DNA of 64,000 nt from Epiperipatus broadwayi (GCA_028023455.1 JAQFVV010012422.1:7063710-7127709); one strand, 5' to 3'; counted from the first letter of the stretch, positions 27,541-40,818 are shown. Notes: a model not told the origin generated them from the sequence alone. Numbers and translations are program-made.

Positions 27541-27790
27541 AGCATAAATATAAGGACCCAGGTTCGAATCCCATGCTAGTACTGTCACTGGTCAGGCCAG
27601 CAACACCTGAAGAAAAGGGAAGAAAAATACCTCTCGAAACATTGTGCATATACTAACCTGTTTGCTATGATATTACTAACATTTGTTTGCTGTGATATTA
27701 CTAACAGTTGAATGCATTTGGAATATTTAACTAAAATTAAACTTTTCTAAAGACACAACACACATTTTAGATGATGGAAATAGTCCAATA
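27541..27790 (+). mobile_element. tRNA-derived SINE, family C, with hammerhead-like body
   Basis: A canonical RNA polymerase III box B (GGTTCGAATCCC, about 27561-27572) opens the copy; the box A part is truncated. The body has CTGAAGA, a G-rich strand, a loop, a CCTCTC strand and GAAAC, in hammerhead order, with an extra A after CTGAAGA. The expected stem I partner downstream is not evident, so cleavage competence is doubtful. The 3' part matches 31.0 and 37.9-38.1 kb. Confidence 0.65.
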
Positions 27791-29890
27791 TAAAAATACG
27801 GCATGTCAATAATTTGTTAAAAATAGTTCTTGTTTGTTTGAAAATCCATTCAAAATCTCTCATGCATAAATTTATTCACATTTTCTATTAACAAAGTTAT
27901 ATTCCTTCAATATTACAGTTTATAAACATCACGCTATATAAAGTAATTGATTTATTTACATTCTTTCAATAATAAAATGTTTACACCATTATTTAATTTT
28001 TTATGCATGTCTTATTCTAACATTAATAACAATACATATACATAGTCTGATATTTTAAATTTTTATACACTGTTTATTGGTGTAACTTTTACATTTTATT
28101 ATGACCACTAAACTAGCTCAACTTTAAATAACATGGCCAGCATAACTCTGTCATTCCATCAGAACCAAATCATTAAAAATAGTTGTTTGCTTTAAAAATG
28201 CAGTACTTAATTTTAATTCAGAATTTCTCTCACATAATTTATTTATATTTTTTATTAACAAAAATATTTTTCCTTGATTTTGTTTAGAAGTAAAATATTT
28301 ACACTATTATTTAATTATTTTAATGTTTATTAATAAGTAAATTACATTATACTTTATTTAATATATGAATTTTTTCTATAGTGTATACAGGCTTTTTCAT
28401 ACCTGCACTCCTATATGTAATATATAGGGGGTTTGAACTCAGACTTTCACATGACCCTCAACTATCCATGCTATCTCATACTGCTGATACACTTGATCAC
28501 ACACATATAGTTAAACAATTAAGGATTCAGCCAGGATTTATTTAGGGGAAGAAATTTCATACTTAGATTGTTTATCCGATAAATTTTTAAAAGCCATTAA
28601 AATGCCTTTCACACTATTTTATTTATTTATAGGTTGTGTTGAATACTTATATAAAAAGTCAATCAATTTGTCTGTTTTAATAGATGCATTTTAGACATTT
28701 TGACAATAGTGCAATAATGTAATGGTTTTACTACAATCAAGGGAATTGTGTCAAATAATATTGTTATCATGTAATTTATTAAATGCAATATCTTTTTTAA
28801 AATTATGTTTTTTACCCATTCTGTTTTCTTAGATTTAGACTATAGTGTAATTTGAGTTTTTAGTTAATCTAAGTCCACATCTGAGGAAAATCTGTTTAGT
28901 AAAATTTGTAAAAAGATAATATGGCATTAAAACAGAGATAATGCCATTAGTAAAAATAGGAAAAGCTATTTAGAAAATATAAAAAGATAATACGGTTTAA
29001 GAAAAAAAACATAATATCATTATTAAAAATATTTAGCACAAAAACACAGTGGAATCAATCCTAGCATCCCACATTCCAGAACCAGTTAATCTATCATTAT
29101 TAAACACTGAATAACATTTCAACACATGTAGGATTATTGTAATTGAGGTAATATTTTTAAATAAGTTTTATTTTTCTGCCACTTTTTATATAAATTAAAA
29201 TATTTAAATAAAAGTGATTAATCGAACAATCTCTTTCCCTATTTTATTATGGCAAAGCTCTGTTGAAATCAACAAAGTAATCTCTACATTATCAAGAAAT
29301 TACCACAACAACAATAAATATTTTTTTTTTTTTTTTTTTTTTTAAAAATTAATTAATATCACTACTAACAACTTATTAATAATTATGAAATTATGAAAGA
29401 GTAGATTTCTACTTTTAAAGTTAAGTATTTTTTTTCTTTTTTTTTATTAGCCCCCCCAAAAAGAAACCAGTTTGACCTACCCGACAATCCTCACACAGTG
29501 GCCCTGATCATTGTAAAAGGCCATATATTTTTCAAAACCGTGAGAATTTTTTTAAAAAAAAAAAAGACATGAAAAGTACATTTTTAAAGGAGAAAATGAA
29601 AAAAAATATTGATTTAATAAAAAAAAATTTTAAATCTTGTTCAAAAGTGGATCTTATAATATCAAAAAATGAATTTTCTACTGACCATTTTATTTAAAAA
29701 AATAATAAAGAATTAAGCTTTATTACAATATTATTTTTTTAATTATTGAACACATATACACAGTTCTGTATATATATAAATGAGCTATCTCAATTTATTA
29801 TTAACTACATTACTGCATTTTTTTTAAATGCAATACATGCATTTTTAATTTATACACAGTGCACACACTATGTATACAAAGCATCTGCTA
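27791..29890. other. A+T-rich DNA with one family A tail fragment
   Basis: Positions about 28385-28500 match, on the minus strand, the region downstream of the ribozyme at 0.4 kb (AGTTCAAACCCCC box B-like string and the CATGTGAAAGTCTGAG stretch). Poly(T) occurs at 29324-29342. A G+C-richer patch at 29450-29560 is unidentified. No gene was seen. Confidence 0.5.
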
Positions 29891-30029
29891 TATATATATC
29901 AAAATTACCCCAAATCCAAAACTCAACCAGAGTAGCCAAGAAAATAACATCTAAAACACTACCAATGGTTTCACTGTTACAAGGAGACTTCTCGAGTGTA
30001 AAGAACTACAAAATAGCATCATATTTATA
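29890..30029 (-). mobile_element. Penelope-like element 3' terminal sequence
   Basis: This stretch lies directly downstream, on the minus strand, of the endonuclease frame that stops at 30030. It matches the arms of the fold-back at 5.65-5.88 kb. It holds CTCGAGA, a weakened hairpin, GAAA, and stem III ACC-ATT-GGT, followed by AGTGT that can pair with ACACT upstream. Its place just after the Penelope stop codon is where hammerhead motifs are known in this retroelement class. The CTCGAGA box is not a canonical core. Confidence 0.55.
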
Positions 30030-30206
30030 CTAAACATTATCCACAATTCCATTCACTTCCCATCCTTCCTTAATATTAAAAGAACTTTTAAATAAATTAA
30101 TTGCTTTAGGGTCATAAAATTCTAATAATAAAGATTCTTTAATTCTTCTTTTTATTTCATTTCTCTCAAAGAAGACAACCTTAAATTCATCAAAATTAAT
30201 AGTGTG
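30030..30206 (-). pseudogene. Penelope-like GIY-YIG endonuclease, C-terminal fragment
   Basis: The minus strand is open for 58 codons before a TAG at 30030-30032. It reads HTINFDEFKVVFFERNEIKR, then RIKESLLLE, then YDPKAINLF and a final GWEVNG block. Penelope-like elements end in a GIY-YIG endonuclease whose last part has H-x-INF, an Arg-rich helix with R-x-x-KES and an acidic block; all are recognisable here. An in-frame stop lies two codons upstream of the first His, and the catalytic GIY-YIG core is not present, so this is a 5'-truncated or decayed copy. Confidence 0.7.
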
Positions 30207-30225
30207 GCTTTATGCTTTTAATGTT

Positions 30226-30990
30226 TATATATATATAATACAAATAAAATGTCCGTTAATGAAAAACTATTGTAATAACAATAACAATATATACATATAT
30301 GCATGTTAAAACGATATTGTACAATTAGAGTACAGTAAATAATATGCATTCTATTTTAATAATGATTTATTAATAAAAGGTTAGCCATTATACACTATTT
30401 TCATTGTATGTGAAATGAGATTTAGAGCAAAATGTAGCATAGTTTATATCCCTACAGTATTTAGGTTTTAATCTAACTGGACATTTATTAAATAATTGAT
30501 ACTTACATCTTGCTGATCTTGACGGTAGTCAATAATACATTAATTTCTAAGTATCAGAGAAATATAGCTTTTTTATACTAAAGAAAAGTAAAGCATTATA
30601 AACTATAAATTTACTAGTATGCCCATAGCAATTTACATATTTTATTATACCATGAGTTTGAAATCAGAAATTCAAAGAATGTATTTTACTTGAAGATTCA
30701 AAGCTATAAATATCCTTGCCATTATAGAAAACTGATAATTTTCTAAACTATTATAAATTAATAATACGCTGATGTATTGTGGTGAAACTTTTTTATGTAA
30801 TAATTTGTAGACTTTTTTTACATATTTTAATTTGCAGACTTAGGACTTTCAGAGCCAGCAATTCTTTAAATTCACACCAAAAATCCTTAAATTCAATATC
30901 AGATGTAACTCATTACTCATCGATTTTTGCATGCAAATCTTTAATGATATCAATTAGATATATCTTTATATTGGATTATTTCCATCATCT
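30226..30990. other. A+T-rich DNA without a recognisable gene
   Basis: Short open frames only, without motifs. Confidence 0.55.
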
Positions 30991-31250
30991 AATATAGGTA
31001 TTGAATGTCTTTAGAAAAATGTAACTTTATTTAAATATTCCAACTACATTCAACTGTTAGTAATAGCACATTTAAACAGGTTAGTATATGCACAATGTTT
31101 CAAAAGGTATTAGTCTCCCCTCTTCTTCAGATGTTGCTGGCCTGACCAGTAACAGTACTAGCATGGGATTCAAACTTGTATCCTTTGATTCTTGAGTTTT
31201 GAATTTTAAGATAATACTCTAACTAACTGAGCCATCCTGCTAAAGGCAAC
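30991..31250 (-). mobile_element. tRNA-derived SINE, family C (most complete head)
   Basis: On the minus strand the head has a box A (TGGCTCAGTTAGTTAGAG, 31217-31234) and a box B-like AAGTTTGAATCCC (31165-31177), spaced as in a tRNA. The body follows with CTGAAGA, AGAGGG, a loop, CCTTTT and GAAAC, which form six pairs in hammerhead stem II position. The 3' part ends in a stretch shared with 27.7 and 37.9 kb. The box A is close to tRNA-Ile/Met/Lys types; the source tRNA cannot be named. Confidence 0.7.
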
Positions 31251-31434
31251 AATCTGTAGTAATTTCATATACTTATCTATGAGTTTCCTCCTGATTTCTC
31301 CACTTTTTCCTAAGAGAAAAGTTGATTAGTGGTTTCCATACATTATGTATAGTCACACTAGGTTGGCTTATGGGATTTTTTGCCATTGTCATGTGAGCAG
31401 CTTCTACTAGAACATCATCATCACAAACCTTCAG

Positions 31435-31438
<4 letters not shown>

Positions 31439-31482
<44 letters not shown>

Positions 31483-31490
31483 CCCCCTCC

Positions 31491-31527
<37 letters not shown>
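31439..31527. repeat. Poly(T) tract with a C-rich interruption
   Basis: About 44 T, then a run of C with one T, then about 34 T. It follows the inverted SINE tail string at 31411-31438 and may be that copy's A-tail on the other strand. Homopolymers of this length are prone to sequencing error. Confidence 0.8.
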
Positions 31528-34500
31528 CTTTTAATTTTTTAATACTTTCTTTTCTTCCCTTTTAAACCAAAAAATCATCATTCACCTCCAAAATATTTTT
31601 TTATCACCCCCCTAATTTTTTTTTAAAAAATCCATATATAATGATGCCAGTAAACCACTTAAACACCTTACAAAGTTCTATTATCACTAGTATCAGCCAT
31701 AATATCTCATTAAAGTTACTTTTACTAAAATAAAATAAACTAATATCTATAACTATATAAAATTACATAATATACTATGTATAACTAGTATAATTATAAT
31801 AAATAATATATTTAATCTTATTACTTTGTTCAAGTTCAACTTCTAACCTCACAAATATCAAAAAGAAATTATCTATTAATGTTAAACACCCCTGCTTCAT
31901 AAGAATACATTTTATTTCTATTCAAAATTTTCTAATATTTGTCATAATAAGTTCTAAATATAAAATATTACATGTAAATTCATTAATAGAAAAATAGAAA
32001 AAATATATTCAATTTTTAGCTTAGCAGAAACATTTAACACAAAATTACAAATGAATTGTTAATTAGATCACACAACTTACCAACACAAAGATGACAAAGG
32101 TATTGAGCCCCATGTTGGGCTACCAAATTTAATGTAGTGAGAAATTGTGGGCTATGGATTTATATATCAAGAGCTTATATAAACTAACTGATGGAAGATA
32201 TGATGCAGTATGGATGCAAAGGGTATATTTTATTGCATCCAAACTACATTAATTTAACAAAATTTTCCTTTTATCTTTGGTGATTAAATTCAAACTCAGT
32301 CAAAATAATAGTAATAATATAAAGTGAATATTATATATAAATGTGTAAATATTTTTTAAGTATATAAATTTTTTATATAAATATTACCTCTATCTTCTTA
32401 ATGTACATTCATGTTTAATGCATATAATTATAAACTTTCTTTGGGTAATAGTTAAATAAAATACTCCATTTGTGTCATAATATATGCATAAATATTTGCT
32501 AATAATAAGTGTAAAATGTTTATTATATAAAATCTGAGTTGTAAATAAATATAACAGTTAATCGCCATTAAATTGTTTTTATCCATAATCATTCACTTTT
32601 CAATTTATATTTTTATGCTCTTCTTCTATATAATAAATTACAGTTCCTAACTGTTTTACTTTAAAATATACATGTTTATAGTGTAAAATGATCACCCTAA
32701 TTAGGCAATTAGAATACCTCACATTAACACACTACTAATAATAATAGAGAATAAAATTTGAAGACTGGTTTTTTCACAATTAAATAGTGTTTAAAACTAA
32801 TATATTGTAATACTAACTTTTAGTTAACCTGACATAGGAATACACTAAAATACTTATACACTCATTTATATTTATCTCTAATTAAACTGTTTATTAATCA
32901 AAATGTATTTGACTATTTTAATATGCACACACACATATATATATACATACCATTTATTTTAATAATTGTAAACTTAAAATAATACATACTTTAATTTCAA
33001 GCTTTTAAGTAATCACCAGATTTGAAATTGAAAAATAAACAATTTTATATATTTTTTATTATATCTTAATATTTAGTTATAACAATGAATATTTAAATCG
33101 AGTATGGAAAAATTGAAAGAAAAAACACGTGTTACAGACAATTCATTCGATCTCTTGATAATAAAGAAGATGGGAAAAGAAAATGATTTTTTTAAAAATA
33201 ACTTTTTCTTTTAATAAGTATTACTATTCTACATTGGAATTGAATTTTAATTTTTCCAAATTAAAACCTATGGATTAAAAAAAATTACAAGAAAAATATT
33301 TTAATTTTCTACTAAATCTGAAAAATAGTAAAATAAAAAAAGTCTATTTGAGTTATTGGAAACTACTTTATTTTAATACCTTGTTTTTCTATGTATATAT
33401 ACGTATTTAAAATAATTATATATATATAAAATCTTACAATGTGCTGTGAGTAGAATAATTTTATATCGTAAAGGCTTCGAAACCAACTTTCATGCTAATT
33501 TAAGATATTTATTGTGCAGAACATCTAATAGAAAATGGAGATTAAGAACATCAATCTTCAAAGGATATATATTTTATCTTATTTCAACAAAGTCATTGGA
33601 TAATATTAATAATTTATCAATTTAGGATAAGTAAATAATTGCTATACCAATGGATTAATATACTTCGCAGGAGAACTCCATTAGGATTGTGAACTATGGA
33701 CTTAAAGATTCATTTTTACTTAACTCAGGAAAATAAGTTTTTCTTTATTTATTTACATATTTTATATTATTATTTATATTACTTTAATATGTTTAATTTT
33801 ATTAATTTTTTTATTTCAAATTTGGTATCGTATCTTTATAGTAATAGGAATACTCAAATTTAATTTTATAAATGTAAATTAAAAGTTTGACAAAATTCAT
33901 CAAAATTAGATGAGGTATAAAAAAAATGGTTATTATTTAACAGATATTAGAAACAGAATTATTATGTTTACTATATAATATAGTAAACGTATAATGTATT
34001 TATTTTATTATAAATACATATAAAATAAGTTATACAATTGTAAATAATACTTACATAATAATAATTATGAAACATGTGAACAAAGACTGCAAATAAATTA
34101 ATGTTATTTAATTTTTGAATTTATATATTGTTTTATATATCTGTTAATTTGAATTATATTCTTTTCTTTTGAAAAGTTTATTATGGTATGAAATTTTATC
34201 ATAGGGTATTGAATGGGGATATTATTTATTAATCTTTCAAAATGATAAAAATTCATCCTTATTTTCATTAATATTTTATTTATCTTTTACATTATATTTT
34301 TATTGTTTATTAAATATTATTGAGTTATTAATTTGATCTCTCTGCTTAATCATTATTATATTATTTATTTATAAATAAATATATTAATTGTTATTAGCTA
34401 CATAACAATTGTTTATATATATATATGTTAATATTATAAACATCATAGGAATATAATTTATTAGTCAATGCTTATATAAAGACATATTAAAAAATGACTT

Positions 34501-37490
34501 GATTAAAATCATCCCTGAAAAGAGCCAATTGCAAATTCTTCATGAGTTTGAATATCGTGGCATAATGGTGACTGAAAGAGGGATGAGAGATGGATGAACT
34601 AGTCTAAATTATATCTAAATTTGTCTAATGATTATTGAGCTAGCATAGTAAAGATGGATGTAATCATGGACTTAGCATTTAATTTCATTTTCAGCATTCT
34701 ATCTGAAGACCTAAAGTCTGATTGTAGTGAAATGCTCACCCTCTTTCTGATGAAAACTGATGTCCTGTCACAATATATATATATATATATATAATTGATT
34801 AATCTAATGGGATAAAGATAATATGGTTTTGACATACTAATAAAAATCCTTGGTCATGATGCCATAATTTACAAATATTATATCAAAGATATTCTGAATC
34901 AAATACTTACATGTTTACTCTGGGTTTTTTTACTGAAGAAATGTGAAACAGGAAAATTTGTTTATTATACATTTTATAGTTAGTAACAAACAAGATGTTT
35001 ACTTTCAGAAATTATATAATTATTACTTGGGAATAACTATCTCTGACAATTATATAATTACCATTAATTGCAGCCACACACACACTGGTCTCTGGAAATA
35101 ATATAATTGTTATTAGTTGCTAATATGTAACTGTTTATTCTTGCCTACCCTAAAATTAATATTAACCCTCTCACCATGAATACTAAGACTCTCACATTTC
35201 AGTATTTTCTGATGTTTTTCTTTGTCTCACAAATCAATGTAAAATATATGATTAATTGATTATTACTTATCAGAAAATAATAAATTTGACTTCATTTGAT
35301 AGATATTTTTGCTTTCTACTGGAATAAATTTTAAATATTCACATTTTGTTTCTGTAAATATTAAAAAAATGAGATCGTAGTCAAAATAAAGAGTTTACAC
35401 ATCATATTTTTAGAAAGATTATTTTCAGTTTACAAAATCAATGAAATATTTATTTTTTATTATTTTTAAAAATCCAAATGAATATTTATTTATTTCTCTT
35501 ATATCTTGAATTATGCTTTAAAAATTTAAAATTTTTGAATATTTATTGCAAAATTGCTATATTTTCATATGTAAGTATAAGTAGATTGCTTACATAGAAG
35601 CTAATCTTGTAAATTTCTTCAGGCCATATTTACATTTGCTGCTAATATAACATTATATGTTTGAAAATAAAGTATTTCAAGTCAAAATAAGTTATTAATA
35701 ATTTATATTTCATGATATCAAATAAATATTGTGTAAATTATTGTAAAAAAAAAATCTAAAATCATAATAAATTTGCAAATAAATATATTTTTGCTCATTG
35801 GAACTATTTTCTTTAAACAATATCATAAAATGCCAAACATTTTAGTCTTGGCAACAGACAATGGCTGAACATGTTAGGGCAGGGTTTATGTCTATTGTAA
35901 AAGCAGGATTTTTGAATTTTCCATCATCAACTATAAATTTTTTAGCAAAAATTTTATATGAAATATACCATTTTATATGCATTTTAATGTATAATACTTA
36001 CAAAAAAAATTGCCAGGGGGCGAATTGGTAAAAAAACTAAATAATTCATGAGAAGTGATCCAGTGATTAATTAATGACAAATAGACGGTGATTCCTAGAG
36101 ATCATATAATTGGCTCTGCTTTGGAATGATCTATTGTTTTATATAAAATGTCAAACTTTAACTGTCATAAACTATACACTATGCTATACTAAGAATTAAT
36201 GTTATATGAATGATAGAAATGATTTACCTATTACAGAAGTTTTTCATTTTTTTGCATCTTGCTACAAACTTTCACCAGTAAAGCTTATTTTCAATTGTTC
36301 AAATAAGATTCCATATTTTTAAAGTTACTGTTAGCTATTATTTAAGCAAAATATGAGATAAAGCAAAGAGAGAAATGGAAATGCACAGCAATTCTTTGCT
36401 AATAATCCTAATTTGTAGATACCTTTTCTTATTCATTCCTTACATAAAAAGAACATGCCATTAAAACTCAATAATATTAAGAACCATGGCATATATGAAA
36501 TAGATGCATTTTGGGATATGTAAAGCTTTTTTTCATGTCATGAACAATGGACCACATACTAATGCAATGAGTCAATAATCACCAATATCTGAACCCTCTT
36601 GATTTGGATTTAAAGACTGGCTATGATATAAATGTCACCAAGATTACACATCTTACTCAGATGTAATTCAAGCACATAGAAAATAATCAATAAGCTGTAG
36701 AAGGATTTTAAAAATCCAACTGCATTATTAAAAAATGAAATAATAAAACTCACATCTATAAGGAAAAAAACTGATGAATTAATTATCTGCTATCATCTCC
36801 TCTTTTAATCCAATCTACTCTAAATTATATAGTGGTTGAAGGAATTAACAGCCAAAATACACCAGGTAATCTGCAGGTGTTTTATATTATAAATGTCTCC
36901 AACAACAACAACTGAACCATATGTCACATCCAGATGAGAGTCAAAATTCAAATGAACTATTGATTCTATAATAATAACAACAGGTAATCACAATAGCATA
37001 GGAACCTAAACACTGTATTCTCATTTACTCAAAACCTATATTTTAACACAAACATACATACTTGCATAACTCAGATTCTGTATCAGTCTGGAATAGCAGC
37101 AAATCTTAGTTTGGAAGATTATCAACTTATTAAAAATATGGATTAGAATGTTGAGATGCAGCACAGATTCTAATATGCTGCTGCTTTAACAAGTTTAAAA
37201 AATGTGTGTTTTAGCATAGTTAAATAACTATTGCAGCTAGTTGCATAGAGATATGTGAATAATTCCATGTGTGTGTGTGATTAATTAAAAACAAAATCAG
37301 ATATGTTAATCTTTAACTGAATTAAGGGTTTATATCTGGCTAGGGACAATTTCTAGTTTAATAAATGATTAGTGATAATCATTACTGTATTTATCTAGAG
37401 TGGATGGCATTAAAGTTGTAGGTGGAGTAAGTTTAACACTTGCAATTCAAAATTAATAATGTATTATTGATAAGTATAGTATATATAATA
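31528..37490. other. Long A+T-rich stretch without a recognisable gene
   Basis: Nearly 6 kb. A copy of the 19.4-kb dispersed repeat lies at 32205-32430. A (TA)n run at 34773-34792 adjoins a segment (34632-34770) containing TTCA-CTACAATCAGACTTT, which resembles the Penelope tail at 5.7 kb on the same strand, too weak to annotate. Elsewhere no motif, tRNA or fold-back stands out. Confidence 0.5.
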
Positions 37491-37512
37491 AAGATGGATG
37501 TGAGCTCTGGTG

Positions 37513-37575
37513 ACCTGAAACAACTGATGAGTGTTGGTTCTGCATAAAATGAATCTTGGGAGTCATTTGTCCTTT
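37513..37575 (+). ncRNA. Dead hammerhead relic, family A
   Basis: CAA, then CTGATGA (37524-37530), then GTGTTGGTTCTGCAT as the stem II region, then TAAAATG where other copies have TGAAATG. Loss of the invariant G before AAA should inactivate it. Flanks match family A at 16.1 kb. Confidence 0.5.
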
Positions 37576-37857
37576 ATTGTATCTGAATTCATATGATTTG
37601 AAAAAATGTGTGGTGAGGAAGTTGTTTAATACATTTTTAAACATATTTTTTACTGAATTTATTATATGAATGAAAAGACTTGGGCACCCTGTTGACGTAA
37701 CATAAAGGCATTAGAAAAAATATGTTTAAAATTGCTGTTAATATAAATAATATATGCAAGATGTGTAGTAAGAAAAGCTTGTTGATGCAATGGCAAAATC
37801 ATATACCAACCTGTCTATATGTCATGTTTTCCTGAAGGTTTGTGATGATGGTGTTCT

Positions 37858-38094
37858 AGCTGTATTTTTATATTAGACTGTTTCCATCATCTAATATGTG
37901 TGTTGAATGTCTTTAGAAAAGTTTAATTTTATTTAAATATTCCATATACATTCAACTGTTAGTAATATCACAGAAACGGGTTAGTATATGCACCAACTGT
38001 TAGTATTTGGAATATTTAAATAAAATTAAACTTTTCTAAAGACATTCAACACACATATTAGATTATGGAAATAGTCCAATATAAAAATACAGCT
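37858..38094. repeat. Fold-back of the family C SINE 3' region
   Basis: Arms 37858-37943 and 38008-38094 are near-perfect reverse complements, separated by 64 bp that contain another piece of the SINE body (ACTGTTAGTAATATCA). The arms equal the 3' part of the SINE copies at 27.7 and 31.0 kb. Confidence 0.8.
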
Positions 38095-38204
38095 GTCAAT
38101 ATGTCGTTCATCATTCCATTGATTTATTGAATCAAAAATATAAGACTACCTAAAAGAATGTTTTGTGTTGAGCTTGAATGTGGTTTTCATGGGGAAAAAA
38201 CTGA

Positions 38205-38375
38205 TCCTATTTGAATTATAAAGATTTTTTCAACATGAATGTTGATCGTTTTCATTGGGAAGATGTGGTGGGAAAAAAAGTATATTAAAGAGTTATAAAT
38301 AGGCATAATAAAGTATTTCAGAAGGACAAGTTTTCTGCAGAAGAAATTAAAAGACAATACTGGATCAAGGTGGTT
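38205..38375 (+). pseudogene. Coding-like stretch of unknown origin
   Basis: The frame from 38205 reads a charged, protein-like segment (KDFFNMNVDRFHWEDVVGKK), meets a stop at 38286, and continues as NRHNKVFQKDKFSAEEIKRQ before the next stop. Amino-acid composition looks more like protein than the surrounding DNA does, but no family was recognised. It may be chance. Confidence 0.2.
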
Positions 38376-38673
38376 TATATGTGAATGTATTCGTCTTTCA
38401 TAGACTGGCTTGTACATCAAAATCCATTTTGGGGATAATATTATTATTTATTTGTTTTATCTTTTTATATATTTTTTTCTCTTGGAGTTGAGGTAACCGT
38501 ACTCTTTTGTACGTAGCTGCTGCCCCTAACTATAATATATACTGTAGTATATACTATATATTTATAATTATGTTTTACTACTGTAGATAAACATAACATG
38601 TAATAATAAAATAATCATATAAAAAAATTGGAGTTTTAATTTGTAAATTACTGAAACAAAATTGAGCAGTTGA

Positions 38674-38744
38674 ACGTTGGGGGCCTAGCGATTAGCATAG
38701 CTGCCTTCCAAGCAGCTGGTCCGGGTTCGCTTCCCGGTCAACGC
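38674..38744 (+). mobile_element. tRNA-Gly(TCC)-like minimal SINE, copy 1
   Basis: The 71-nt body folds as a tRNA: acceptor CGTTGG/TCAACG, anticodon stem GCTGC/GCAGC with loop CTTCCAA (anticodon TCC, glycine) and T-arm with GGTTCGC. The D-loop GG pair is mutated and the terminal acceptor pair is A-C. The body is followed by TTTGATACATG and an A-rich tail ending near 38775, then GAGCAAGTTCTTGAA, which resembles GAGCAGTTGAA just upstream. This points to a retroposed copy rather than a working tRNA gene. Confidence 0.65.
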
Positions 38745-38775
38745 ATTTGATACATGAAAAAAAAGAAAAAAAAGA

Positions 38776-40740
38776 GCAAGTTCTTGAAAGAAGTAGGTTA
38801 TGATGAGTAATCTTAAAATAAAGACAAGTAAGAATGTTTACAACAAAAAAAAGATAAAGATGATGATTTAAAATTGTAAAAAATAATAATAAACCAATAT
38901 ATATAAATCAATGTCCAGGTAAGTGCATTCCAAAGCAATTGTTTGCTTTGGATGGCATAGTATGGGGGCAATATTATGAATAGTAGCAAAGCAAAGAAAT
39001 AACATTAAAAGATTCAGCAAAATGGAGTCGTAATAGCGAATTCCATTCTATAAACTTAAAACAAAGAAGAAAATATCTGCACGCACTTATTTTTGTACAT
39101 CCACAATGATACACACTGTAGTTGATAAGCCTTCCTGTTATCCTTTCTCATGTTGATCTCTAAGTAATTGTGACAGGGTAAGATACAGCACAGCGTAAAA
39201 CTTGATCTAGCCATGACAGTATCACTTAAAATAATATTAGAATTTAAAAGTACAATCTAAAATTCTGCCCAGGTTTATAAATCTAATTTATCTTATCTTT
39301 TTTTTTATTTTATTTTTTTTTAAAAAGATAAAAACATTCAAATATAAAATCATTTAATGTCTTTTTTTTTTAGTTCATAAATATGAATGATTATTTTTTC
39401 ATTCCTAAAAAAATGTACACTTCATTATTTCTTTACTTGTTTTTGAGAAAATAAAAACAATTATAAAAAAAACTTATAAAGTATATTTTAAAATCTCAAA
39501 TGATTTTTTTGTCCGTCAAATGATGATAAAAAAGTCTTAAAACTTTGAAGAAAAAAAAGAAAAAGAAAAACTTAAATTTAAAAAGTGTACAATAAAAATT
39601 GGTAATCGATATCATATGACTGACTATATTTTAAAAGAGTCATTAAAGTTTATGATGTAGCTCAAATGAGATGCTACAAAAGATTATATTAAAAAGATGG
39701 CAATTAATGGAAACCATCACTGATGGTGATGAAGTGTTCTGGCTTGATCACAATATTCCATTGCCTAGATCAACCTACACTAAAGTATAAAATTCATTCT
39801 ACATATACATGCATGCAATGTGTTTAAGACTTACTACAATAACATATATGAAGGTCTGTGTGCGAAGGTGGATGTAGTAACCTAAGAAACAGAGAATTAA
39901 CATCAGGCAATAACACATTATCACGGTAGCAGTGATTTGCCGTTTCTTAACACATTTTTTTTTCACAACTCAATTCACAGAAACTTTATCATAAATGTTG
40001 TAATTGCTTTGAATAAATCATATTGCAATTGTAGTTAGGTCAAAATTTTACTAACATTTTTTGAAAACTATAACATTAAATATTCCAAATAGAAATTTTA
40101 GATATATCTCTCTATATTCGTATAAAGAAGGAGAAAAAAAAAGACAAACAATAATAAAAATAATCGAATAACTTATTGTTTAGGAGTTCATAAGAAGTTC
40201 GAGCATTGGGAAACGGTAGACTCGGGCTTCAGAATGAGCCATTCTGCTATTGGATTAAATTAGATGTTTATATTGCATAGATAATTGCTCTATTTAGGGG
40301 AAAAAATAGAATATAAGTCTTAGAAAGATGGGTCTAAGATGAGTCGTCTGCCTAATGTAAATGATGTAGATAACAGTTTTGTCTAATCTAATAAAGCAAT
40401 GAAAAGCTTTTAATTGGCTATAATATTTTATCCATTTAGTTAAGTGATGAAAAATCTGTGAAATGTATTAAATAATTAATTAATTGGAATTATTTAACAG
40501 TAAATGATTTATTTAACAGGTAAAACTCTAATAAATAAATAAAAAAAAACAATAAACAAATCAACCAAAAGATAACTTTGTCACATCATGCAATACAAAA
40601 TAAAATCTAGCTAAAAGTAGTTAGATAATAATTCCACCAATCAATAATTAGGTAGATTGCTACATTGTCTAGTATTAATATTATTATTTTTTTTTCTGTT
40701 TATTAAATTTACATGTAATTTTATCTAAAAAATTACTTCT
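38776..40740. other. A+T-rich DNA without a recognisable gene
   Basis: No coding motif. Slightly G+C-richer patches occur at 39075-39230, 39715-39930 and 40195-40370 without identifiable content; the first contains a possible decayed repeat. Confidence 0.5.
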
Positions 40741-40747
40741 TAGTCAA

Positions 40748-40818
40748 GCGTTGGTGGCCTAGTGGTTAGCATAGCTGCCTTCCAAGCAGCTGGCCCAGGT
40801 TCGCTTCCCGCTCAGCAC
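40748..40818 (+). mobile_element. tRNA-Gly(TCC)-like minimal SINE, copy 2
   Basis: The body begins GCGTTGGTGGCCTAGTGGTT, keeps an intact box A and D-arm, and has the same anticodon arm as copy 1. The 3' acceptor strand (TCAGCAC) no longer pairs well with GCGTTGG. It is followed by AGTTGACATATG and 13 A. TACTTCTT occurs on both sides (about 40734-40741 and 40845-40852), an imperfect target-site duplication. It is a SINE copy, not a functional tRNA. Confidence 0.7.

Noticed and set aside
31380-31565. Plus-strand frame rich in Phe
   Set aside because: It is the poly(T) tract translated.
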